Source: Pseudo-nitzschia pungens (taxonomy: Eukaryota; Bacillariophyta; Bacillariophyceae; Bacillariales; Bacillariaceae). Taken from it: a stretch of DNA of 64,000 bases. The number at the start of each line of letters is the position of its first letter. Position 1 is the stretch's first letter. The notes under the pieces are model-generated. The model searched no databases. It worked only from the letters and a program-made list of their open reading frames with translations, and had not been told where the DNA came from. The DNA lies in the NCBI GenBank assembly GCA_037355855.1, contig CM074765.1, positions 1,302,001-1,366,000 on the forward strand, given 5' to 3'. This document shows positions 12,501 to 19,756 of the stretch, piece after piece. The translations under genes were made by a program, and so were the position numbers.

Positions 12501-12778
12501 GGGAAGCAATCCAAGCAAGGAAGCAGAAAAGCATCCACAAGAGCAACATCAGGGAAAACCAGAAAAGGATCCCCCATGTCTATAAAGAAGGAGACTATGT
12601 CACCCTGGAAAGGAAGGGCATTATTCCAAAACTATCCTTCCCACGGCAAGGACCTTACAAGGTGCTCAAGGCCCATGATAATGGAACTGTAACTATTGAA
12701 ACTGCTCCCTTTGTAACCGACCGGGTTAACATTAGGAGAGTACACCCCTATTATTGCAGGGATCCTATTAAATCGTAA
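9512..12778 (+). CDS. pol: Gypsy element 1 Pol (PR-RT-RNaseH-IN)
   Basis: 1088 residues, intact. A retropepsin motif LLDSGCSKS lies near residue 37. Reverse transcriptase has TDFRKMN near 295 and the catalytic YIDD near 393. RNase H has YSDASDRQLG near 544 and HTDHLNLL about 65 residues later. Integrase has an HHCC finger (HPGEK...CKHCHTC, about 763-800) and a DDE core (VDLWGP near 827, FDGGSEF near 893, SVLERIHQ near 927). A GPYKVL module (GPY/F type) lies near 1046, and no chromodomain follows. This PR-RT-RH-IN order is diagnostic of Ty3/Gypsy. Pol starts with ATG directly after the gag TGA and in the same frame, so expression may be by readthrough or by re-initiation. Confidence 0.95.
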   Translation: MAPDTIHTGPRVINRFADVCVEVLDHKGRGRMLRGLLDSGCSKSIILRHFVNRSQLTNRDQRSVTYNTYGGKFRTKSAASVGLRLIEFSNSKTIKWTFQVDEYHHHEEVPYDMIIGSDLMAQLGLDIKYSSRTIEWQGDSIPMKGMGELSDPDKCEAVFFANTQSPILQQEEERQAKILDADYSKVDIDAMVNDLEITDASKEALKKTLKKFPTLFGGGLGLLKNIEPVSIELQPGVKPVRQRYYSVPHAFEQALRKEITRLCDIGVLEKLPHDDDSPWASPTFCQPKKTGDIRVLTDFRKMNAAIQRKPFPLPRIGETIQRLQKFKSATALDLSQGYYTIPICKESQKICSTILPWGKYAYKRLAMGIACAPDIFQSVMMNLLGDLDYVLVYIDDILIIQREGESEQDHLHKIDTVLRRLDDAGFRANLRKSFFMQKEVEYLGFLLTTEGIQPQPKKLEAMKRLEAPKNTKQLKMFLGMVNFYRDMWKRRSHILAPLNKLAGKKGKMNWYWGPAEQKAFMEAKRMLADEAKLAFPDFTKPFHLYSDASDRQLGATVCQDGKPLGFYTRKLNSAQLNYTVGEKELLGIVEGLKAFEGILRGQDVIIHTDHLNLLYQQMPTQRMVRWRLLMEEFHPVVKHVAGKDNDAADALSRLDITDDPADTVEWLPPSKPLTYADEEEHLRQLLFPLGEAPEEFQGNSAFPLAPDMIQFYQQQDTGIVNALEKDNRLTTKMVEGYNLIHKEGKILIPDKLKDRVMEWYHSMLVHPGEKRMEQSIRSVFTWKGLRKDVQDLCKHCHTCQMFKKSGRKKYGLLQEKAAEVTKWQRVNVDLWGPATVHNKNGKDYQIHVLTMVDPVTGWFELAHLKDSPNAAETQRLLDSTWLARYPRPKEIGFDGGSEFKAEFQELCENMGMKRKPSGAWNPQSNSVLERIHQVLKDCLLSFNLENRDLHEEDPFEEFTTKAAYAIRSAIHTTLGYSPAQLVFGRDMFMPVNFPVDWEAIQARKQKSIHKSNIRENQKRIPHVYKEGDYVTLERKGIIPKLSFPRQGPYKVLKAHDNGTVTIETAPFVTDRVNIRRVHPYYCRDPIKS

Positions 12779-12796
12779 CAGTACCATGGAGGAGTA

Positions 12797-12984
12797 TGCC
12801 GTGCACCAAAATACAGTCACGAGTCCACTCGGGACTGGATTAAGGATAAGGATAAAAGAATCAGCGAGCCGACAGAATCGCTGATTCGGAGGGCTCTTAG
12901 AACTGTAGCAAATAGACTAACCAATAGGGCTCACAATTTGCATATCACTACTATTCTAATCACTAGTAGACCCGGGGTATGGCA
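12797..12984 (+). repeat. 3' LTR of Gypsy element 1
   Basis: 188 bp. It is preceded by a short purine tract (ATGGAGGAGTA), the likely plus-strand primer, and followed by the target copy cgtac. Confidence 0.95.
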
Positions 12985-12989
12985 CGTAC

Positions 12990-13185
12990 GATTGGTACAA
13001 ATCGTACGCGGCGACCCTAGTAATTCTGCTAGCATCCATACTAAACAGGATATAGGTCTGCTGCTAAGCCTGTTGCTAAGCCTGTTGCTAAGCCTGTTGC
13101 TAAGCCTGTTGCTAAGCCTGTTGCTACCAATTAGCACATAGCCCTAGCACTCAGCTCAGCACCTGTTAGTCAGTTACTGGAGGCT
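12990..13185 (-). repeat. Copia 3' LTR, segment 2 of 3
   Basis: This lies between the two Gypsy elements and matches 27987-28187 of the intact LTR. It contains five tandem 12-bp units GCTAAGCCTGTT (13063-13122), against six in the other LTR, and ends in aggct (13181-13185), the left target copy for Gypsy element 2. Confidence 0.9.
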
Positions 13186-13367
13186 TGCCGTGCACCGGAA
13201 TACAGTCACGAGTCTACTCGGGACTGGATTAAGGTTGAGGATAAATTAGCGAGGCGTTGGAATCGCCGATTCCAAATGCCAATCGAAAGCAATAGCAATA
13301 GACTAATTGATAGAGCTCACAATTTGCATATCACTACTTTATTCATTAGTAGACCCGGGGTATGGCA
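13186..13367 (+). repeat. 5' LTR of Gypsy element 2
   Basis: 182 bp, starts TGCCGTGCACCGG and ends GGGTATGGCA. The terminal 20-30 bases resemble element 1's LTR; the centre is diverged. Confidence 0.95.
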
Positions 13368-14143
13368 TGATTTTAAAATCAAGCTGAGCGCTGATGACCA
13401 TGAGCAGAAAGGTACCGATCGACCAAGGCGCCGACGGGACCGAAAGACTGCCAAAAATGGAGGCGCAGAGAAGCAAAACAGGGAGAAGGATATCCAGTGT
13501 CTGCAGCACAAGGAAGACCGACCCCAGCAACTGTTGGCGCCCAAAGAAGGGAGCAACAGCAGCAACAGAGACACCTAAGTACCTGAACAGGACCATGGTC
13601 GACAACAGCATGTAATCGAAAAATTCGAAAACACACACTGAAAAAATGACACATAATCCAGTGAGTGGACTAATTGGACCAACACTGAGTGGATGGACAG
13701 ACCGAATAGGGGATGCCAACCAAAACCGAAGTATACGGATATCCGGAAAGGTATATAATGAATACCTAAACACCACCAATCCCACGGGAAACGGGAAGTG
13801 GGACCGGCCCGGTGATTGCTTAATAGGGAAGCAACGCCGGAGAACCACGGGAATCGAATCCCACGAAATAAAAACAGAAACAACTCCGGAGAACCACAGG
13901 ATTCCCGGGAACTAAAGAGAGAAACAACTCCCACCACTGGACAAGCCTAAAGCAAAATCAGTTACAACACGGAATAACGTGTATTACGAAAGGGGAAAAT
14001 CAGTTACAACACGGGATATCGTGTAGACAAAGAGAAAACTGGAGCAAACTGAAACAACCACTTTTTGCTCATTTCCACCCCAAATAACAACTTACAGAAA
14101 TACTGTAACTAAACTAAAGTAAATAAAAAGAAACTGATTAACC
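13368..14143 (+). other. Gypsy element 2 leader between LTR and gag
   Basis: A 776-nt leader. It shares the palindrome TGATTTTAAAATCA at the LTR edge and long near-identical blocks with element 1's leader. It carries its own stretch at about 13940-14040 with duplicated CAGTTACAACACGG words. No primer-binding site beginning TGG is seen. Confidence 0.6.
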
Positions 14144-15583
14144 ATGGCGTCTAAAGGAACCAAACTGAAACCTTTCAACATCACACGGGAGGACTGGCCG
14201 GAAGACGCCACCACCGTAAAGATGAATGTAGACAGCGAACAAGGTGGAATCGCATTCAGCGACTACCTGAAGGTTCTCAATGGTACTGAAAGACCAGAAC
14301 TCTTCCTTATCTGGAAGAGAGACTTTGACCAGAAAATTGCTGGCAATGACAAACTCCACGGAGACCAGAAATTGGAGGTTCTACAGAGAATTCTCTCTAC
14401 TGAGGCACTCGGACTTGTCCAGCGAACGCTCGCTCGGACCTACTTGGCCAAACCAACCCACAAGGTCCATCACACCAGACACGTCCAGAAAAAGATCCAA
14501 GAGATCGAGCAAAGGGACCAAGCAAACATCCTACTATCAATGGGGCAAGACGCCACCGAAACTCCCACGGGAGCCTCCAAGGAGACGGCAAAGGAGAAAC
14601 CTCCAAACGCCGACAAAACCGACACAGCCACGGCGAGATCGGACAAAGAATCGGAGACCGACAACCTCGAGTCTCCAGTCCCAAAGAAGAAGGTCGCAAG
14701 CGCCCTCATCCAGTACTACCAATCCCAAGAGTACAGAAAGGATGTCATCGAGGAATGCATGCATGCCCTCAAGCTCAAAATCTTTGGCAATGACCAACAC
14801 GGCAAGCGCTCGTATATCGTCCTCCGCCGATTCATGCGAGGCATGCGCGTGGACCTCAAACATGGCATTAGAGCCTGGGCCAATCGAATGGCCGAACTCC
14901 AAAGCTACCTCCCAGAATGCCTCTGGGAATGTGGCAGTGACCAAATGGAAACACCAAGACGTTTCACCCAAGGAGAAATGAAGGAAATCTTGGATTCCAA
15001 CATGACCCACTCCCAACGCGAGAAGCTGGAGCACATTAGTTGGGACCTCTACACCCACTCCTTTAACACCACGATCGACAAGCTCAAAAATCTGGAACTC
15101 ACCATCCGGAAGGAAGCAGTAATGCAACAACGCATCACCGACCTCGAAAAGCAGACCGGTGTCACCAAGAAGACCCCCAAGGCCGCATCTGGGGGAGGAA
15201 CCCACCACGGGAAATCCCCTGGCAAAAAGAAGCGCCCTGTGGACAACAGCAACAAACAGCTATGCAAGACCTGTGGCAAGGTCCATGCCGGCAAATGCTG
15301 GAAACTAACCGGTGGTCCCCACAAGAAGGGGAAGTTCGACCGGGAAACCATCAACCTGCTCAAGGAGCACTTTGTGGCAAAAGAACAAGACTCGGACAAC
15401 GAGCAACACTCCAAACCCCACTGGGGAAGGAACTTATCAAACCACGAGTACTCTTATGTACTGGCCACGGCCCAAGCTGACCACGAAGTCTCCGATGACG
15501 AGATCGATATCTCTGAACGGGAACTCAAAGAGTACAGAAGAAAATACAGAAAGACCTTTAAAAAGAAAGGATCCCACAACTGA
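14144..15583 (+). CDS. gag: Gypsy element 2 Gag
   Basis: 479 residues, the same length as element 1 Gag, with the same CX2CX3HX3C knuckle and the same C-terminal sequence ending KKGSHN. It ends in TGA at 15581-15583 and abuts the pol ATG in the same frame. Confidence 0.93.
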   Translation: MASKGTKLKPFNITREDWPEDATTVKMNVDSEQGGIAFSDYLKVLNGTERPELFLIWKRDFDQKIAGNDKLHGDQKLEVLQRILSTEALGLVQRTLARTYLAKPTHKVHHTRHVQKKIQEIEQRDQANILLSMGQDATETPTGASKETAKEKPPNADKTDTATARSDKESETDNLESPVPKKKVASALIQYYQSQEYRKDVIEECMHALKLKIFGNDQHGKRSYIVLRRFMRGMRVDLKHGIRAWANRMAELQSYLPECLWECGSDQMETPRRFTQGEMKEILDSNMTHSQREKLEHISWDLYTHSFNTTIDKLKNLELTIRKEAVMQQRITDLEKQTGVTKKTPKAASGGGTHHGKSPGKKKRPVDNSNKQLCKTCGKVHAGKCWKLTGGPHKKGKFDRETINLLKEHFVAKEQDSDNEQHSKPHWGRNLSNHEYSYVLATAQADHEVSDDEIDISERELKEYRRKYRKTFKKKGSHN

Positions 15584-18500
15584 ATGGCCAATACCATCCA
15601 CACCGGACCACGCATAATCAATCGATTTGCGGACGTCTGTGTGGAGGTATTGGACCATAAAGGAAGGGGGAGGATGCTCCGGGGCCTACTGGACTCAGGT
15701 TGCTCCAAGTCCATAATTCTAAGGCAATTTGTCGACCGAAGTCAACTAACGAACCGAGACCACAGATCTGTCACCTATAATACCTATGGGGGCAAGTTCC
15801 GAACCAAGTCTGCGGCTTCAGTGGGACTGAGGTTGATAGAATTTTCAAACTCCAAGACCATCAAATGGACCTTCCAAGTGGATGAATATCATCACCATGA
15901 GGAGGTGCCCTACGACATGATCATAGGATCCGACATGATGGCACAACTGGGACTGGATATAAAATACAGCTCCCGAACCATCGAATGGCAGGGTGACTCC
16001 ATCCCCATGAAGGGAATGGGGGAACTTACTGACCCGGACAAATGTGAGGCAGTATTCTTTGCCAACACACAAAGTCCGATCCTCCAACAGGAGGAAGAGA
16101 GGCAAGCCAAAATCTTGGACGCAGACTACTCCAAAGTCGATATAGACGCCATGGTCAATGACCTGGAGATTACGGACGCGTCCAAGGAAGCCTTGAAGAA
16201 AACACTGAAGAAATTCCCAACACTCTTTGGAGGAGGGCTGGGTCTACTCAAAAATATAGAACCGGTGTCCATTGAGCTCCAACCAGGAGTCAAACCGGTC
16301 CGGCAGAGGTACTACTCTGTGCCCCATGCCTTTGAACAAGCACTTCGAAAGGAGATCACCAGGCTCTGTGAGATTGGAGTCCTGGAGAAACTCCCCCACG
16401 ATGATGACTCACCGTGGGCATCCCCTACCTTCTGCCAACCAAAGAAGACAGGCGACATCCGAGTCCTCACAGACTTCCGGAAAATGAACGCCGCCATCCA
16501 GAGGAAACCATTCCCACTACCACGAATAGGGGAAACAATCCAACGACTACAGAAGTTCCAATCAGCTACGGCACTGGACTTGTCCCAAGGATACTATACC
16601 ATCCCCATCTGCAAAGAGAGCCAGAAAATCTGCTCCACCATCCTGCCGTGGGGAAAGTATGCCTACAAGAGACTAGCAATGGGGATTGCGTGTGCTCCGG
16701 ATATCTTCCAATCAGTCATGATGAACCTACTAGGGGACCTGGACTACGTCCTTGTCTATATTGATGATATCCTGATCATTCAACGAGAGGGAGAATCCGA
16801 ACAGGATCACCTCAACAAAATCGATACAGTCCTACAGAGACTGGATGATGCCGGCTTCCGAGCCAACCTCAGAAAATCCTTCTTCATGCAAAAAGAAGTG
16901 GAGTATTTGGGGTTTCTACTAACAACAGAGGGCATTCAACCCCAACCAAAGAAACTGGAGGCGATGAAGCGCCTGGAACCCCCCAAGAACACCAAGCAAC
17001 TCAAGATGTTCCTTGGAATGGTAAACTTTTACAGGGACATGTGGAAGCGCCGCTCCCACATCCTGGCCCCCCTCAACAAGCTTGCAGGGAAAAAGGGAAA
17101 ACTGAACTGGTACTGGGGCCCAGCAGAGCAGAAAGCTTTCATGGAGGCGAAGAGGATGCTCGCAGATGAAGCGAAACTCGCATTCCCGGATTTTACGAAA
17201 CCATTTCACCTCTACTCAGACGCCAGTGACAGGCAACTGGGAGCAACTGTATGCCAAGATGGCAAACCCCTTGGTTTCTACACAAGGAAACTGAACTCAG
17301 CGCAGCTCAACTACACTGTCGGAGAAAAAGAGCTCCTTGGTATAGTGGAGGGCTTGAAAGCGTTTGAGGGAATCCTACGAGGACAAGATGTAATTATTCA
17401 CACAGACCACCTTAACCTGCTCTATCAGCAGATGCCCACCCAAAGGATGGTCCGATGGAGACTCCTCATGGAGGAGTTCCACCCCGTAGTCAAGCACGTT
17501 GCTGGCAAAGACAACGATGCAGCAGACGCGCTGTCTCGCTTGGACATCACAGATGACCCAGCGGACACAGTGGAATGGCTACCACCAAATAAGCCCCTCA
17601 CCTACGCGGATGAGGAAGAGCACCTCCGGCAACTCCTATTCCCACTTGGAGAAGCGCCGGAAGAATTCCAGGGCAATAGTGCATTCCCACTTGCCCCGGA
17701 CATGATTCAGTTCTACCAGCAACAGGACACAGGAATCGTGAATGCTCTGGAAAAAGACAACCGCCTAACCACCAAAAATGTGGAAGGTTACAGTCTAATC
17801 CACAAGGAAGGGAAGATTCTGATCCCTGACAAACTCAAGGATAGAGTTATGGAATGGTACCACAGCATGTTGGTCCATCCCGGAGAAAAGAGAATGGAAC
17901 AGAGCATACGCTCAGTGTTCACCTGGAAAGGCCTATGGAAGGACGTTCAGGACCTCTGCAAACACTGCCACACGTGTCAGATGTTTAAGAAGAGTGGCCG
18001 GAAGAAGTATGGACTACTACAGGAAAAAGCAGCTGAGGTCACCAAATGGCAGAGGGTCAATGTGGACCTCTGGGGACCTGCAACTGTCCACAACAAAAAT
18101 GGTAAAGACTACCAAATCCATGTCCTCACCATGGTGGACCCAGTGACCGGATGGTTTGAACTGGCTCACCTGAAGGACTCCCCAAATGCAGCAGAAACTC
18201 AACGATTGTTGGACAGTACCTGGCTGGCAAGATATCCGCGCCCAAAGGAAATTGGCTTTGATGGCGGGAGTGAGTTCAAAGCAGAGTTCCAAGAGCTCTG
18301 CGAGAACATGGGGATGAAAAGAAAGCCCAGTGGGGCTTGGAACCCACAATCCAACTCGGTGTTGGAAAGGATCCATCAGGTATTAAAGGACTGTCTGTTG
18401 TCCTTCAACCTGGAAAACAGGGACCTCCACGAGGAGGACCCTTTTGAGGAATTCACCACCAAGGCAGCATATGCTATCAGAAGCGCCATCCATACCACCC

Positions 18501-18853
18501 TGGGGTACTCCCCAGCGCAACTGGTGTTTGGTCGAGACATGTTCATGCCGGTGAACTTCCCAGTGGATTGGGAAGCAATCCAAGCAAGGAAGCAGAAAAG
18601 CATCCACAAGAGCAACATCAGGGAAAACCAGAAGAGGATCCCCCATGTCTATAAAGAAGGAGACTATGTCACCCTGGAAAGGAAGGGCATTATTCCAAAA
18701 CTATCCTTCCCACGGCAAGGACCTTACAAGGTGCTCAAGGCCCATGATAATGGAACTGTAACTATTGAAACTGCTCCTTTTGTAACTGACCGGGTTAACA
18801 TCAGGAGAGTCCATCCCTATTATTGCAGGGATAGCCCTGAACCAGAGAAGTAA
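15584..18853 (+). CDS. pol: Gypsy element 2 Pol (PR-RT-RNaseH-IN)
   Basis: 1089 residues with the full set of motifs: DSGCSKS, YIDD, SDASDRQLG, the HHCC finger, the DDE core and GPYKVL. The protein is almost the same as element 1's, but silent divergence is uneven along the gene: high in the RT region and almost nil across the integrase core. The C terminus ends RDSPEPEK instead of RDPIKS. The N terminus lacks one codon pair relative to element 1 (MANTIHTG against MAPDTIHTG). Confidence 0.95.
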   Translation: MANTIHTGPRIINRFADVCVEVLDHKGRGRMLRGLLDSGCSKSIILRQFVDRSQLTNRDHRSVTYNTYGGKFRTKSAASVGLRLIEFSNSKTIKWTFQVDEYHHHEEVPYDMIIGSDMMAQLGLDIKYSSRTIEWQGDSIPMKGMGELTDPDKCEAVFFANTQSPILQQEEERQAKILDADYSKVDIDAMVNDLEITDASKEALKKTLKKFPTLFGGGLGLLKNIEPVSIELQPGVKPVRQRYYSVPHAFEQALRKEITRLCEIGVLEKLPHDDDSPWASPTFCQPKKTGDIRVLTDFRKMNAAIQRKPFPLPRIGETIQRLQKFQSATALDLSQGYYTIPICKESQKICSTILPWGKYAYKRLAMGIACAPDIFQSVMMNLLGDLDYVLVYIDDILIIQREGESEQDHLNKIDTVLQRLDDAGFRANLRKSFFMQKEVEYLGFLLTTEGIQPQPKKLEAMKRLEPPKNTKQLKMFLGMVNFYRDMWKRRSHILAPLNKLAGKKGKLNWYWGPAEQKAFMEAKRMLADEAKLAFPDFTKPFHLYSDASDRQLGATVCQDGKPLGFYTRKLNSAQLNYTVGEKELLGIVEGLKAFEGILRGQDVIIHTDHLNLLYQQMPTQRMVRWRLLMEEFHPVVKHVAGKDNDAADALSRLDITDDPADTVEWLPPNKPLTYADEEEHLRQLLFPLGEAPEEFQGNSAFPLAPDMIQFYQQQDTGIVNALEKDNRLTTKNVEGYSLIHKEGKILIPDKLKDRVMEWYHSMLVHPGEKRMEQSIRSVFTWKGLWKDVQDLCKHCHTCQMFKKSGRKKYGLLQEKAAEVTKWQRVNVDLWGPATVHNKNGKDYQIHVLTMVDPVTGWFELAHLKDSPNAAETQRLLDSTWLARYPRPKEIGFDGGSEFKAEFQELCENMGMKRKPSGAWNPQSNSVLERIHQVLKDCLLSFNLENRDLHEEDPFEEFTTKAAYAIRSAIHTTLGYSPAQLVFGRDMFMPVNFPVDWEAIQARKQKSIHKSNIRENQKRIPHVYKEGDYVTLERKGIIPKLSFPRQGPYKVLKAHDNGTVTIETAPFVTDRVNIRRVHPYYCRDSPEPEK

Positions 18854-18877
18854 TTGTTACAGTACCATGGAGGAGCA

Positions 18878-19059
18878 TGCCGTGCACCGGAATACAGTCA
18901 CGAGTCTACTCGGGACTGGATTAAGGTTGAGGATAAATTAGCGAGGCGTTGGAATCGCCGATTCCAAATGCCAATCGAAAGCAATAGCAATAGACTAATT
19001 GATAGAGCTCACAATTTGCATATCACTACTTTATTCATTAGTAGACCCGGGGTATGGCA
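18878..19059 (+). repeat. 3' LTR of Gypsy element 2
   Basis: 182 bp, preceded by ATGGAGGAGCA (purine tract) and followed by the target copy aggct at 19060-19064. Confidence 0.95.
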
Positions 19060-19064
19060 AGGCT

Positions 19065-19141
19065 GCTGCCTGTAGCCTCAGTACACTCTCCTACACAGGA
19101 GCCTTGCTAGCACAGATCATAGCACCACTTGAATATCTTCA
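19065..19141 (-). repeat. Copia 3' LTR, segment 3 of 3
   Basis: This matches 28193-28267 of the intact LTR up to the border ...ATCTTCA. It is the U3 start of the Copia 3' LTR on the minus strand. Confidence 0.9.
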
Positions 19142-19756
19142 TAGTCCCCGTGATTCATGCTAGTGCCTGTACTGAGTAACTATACTGGTCCCCGGAAACA
19201 GATACTCCCAGGGGGACGCCAATACTCTTGCTTGCTGTACCAGGACACTTGGATGGATCATAACAGAAATTCAGGGATGTATCCATGTCACTTATCAGAG
19301 ATCAAACTGCATCAAATATTGCAGTTCTCTATCAGAGGCCCGGCCGATTTATGGTAAAAAAAAAGGAGGGGGGTGGACCGGAGGACGTTTTGCCCTTGGT
19401 TCCATTCCTTGACACGTACAAGGAAATCAATCGGCCTATTGTTGTTTCAAGTTTATAGTCCCCGGAACCGGTGTGCCGGGGACTCCCAATGTATAACATG
19501 TAACATGCAATGTGTATATATGTAATAATCGCAATCGAAATCGAAGTCGTGTCCGAAAAAAGATAAGGACGTAACCGAAAGCGAAATCCGCTGCGTCCGG
19601 AGAAATCGTAATCGACATCGACTGTTTCCGAAGAAGCGTTGCGTCCGAAACAAGGTTGCGTCCGTAATCGAAGTCCCCGGAATCAAAATAAAATCTGCTG
19701 CGTCCGAGCTGCTTGTCAGGGACCAAAGGTACCCCAAATAATGCAGATAACAGCTC
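19142..19756 (-). other. Copia 3' untranslated region
   Basis: A 615-nt internal region between the pol stop and the 3' LTR. It contains a perfect 9-bp inverted repeat AGTCCCCGG/CCGGGGACT with a 10-nt loop (19457-19465 with 19476-19484) and several GCGTCCG words with ATCG-rich spacers at about 19520-19715. No coding frame is supported. Confidence 0.6.

Larger units (their letters stand above)
7150..12984 (+). mobile_element. Ty3/Gypsy LTR retrotransposon, element 1, full length
   Basis: A complete 5835-bp element sits inside the Copia 3' LTR. The 188-bp LTRs (7150-7337 and 12797-12984) look identical, start TGCCGTGCAC and end GGGTATGGCA. The insertion is flanked by a perfect 5-bp duplication cgtac (7145-7149 and 12985-12989), and the undisturbed site is visible in the other LTR near 27977-27989. 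Gag and pol are intact and in one frame, separated by a single TGA. The domain order PR-RT-RNaseH-IN defines Ty3/Gypsy. Identical LTRs and intact frames point to very recent, possibly current activity. Confidence 0.95.
13186..19059 (+). mobile_element. Ty3/Gypsy LTR retrotransposon, element 2, full length
   Basis: A complete 5874-bp element of the same family, inserted 201 bp beyond element 1 and in the same orientation. The 182-bp LTRs (13186-13367 and 18878-19059) look identical to each other but differ from element 1's LTRs in the middle, so this is a separate subfamily. A perfect 5-bp duplication aggct lies at 13181-13185 and 19060-19064, and the empty site is seen near 28188 in the intact Copia LTR. 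Gag and pol are intact and again separated by one in-frame TGA. Confidence 0.95.

Noticed and set aside
12938..13141. Leu-rich open frame (GLLLSLLLS repeats) in the Copia LTR, also at 27961-28146
   Set aside because: It is produced by the 12-bp tandem unit in the LTR. Unit number differs between the LTRs and no coding features surround it.
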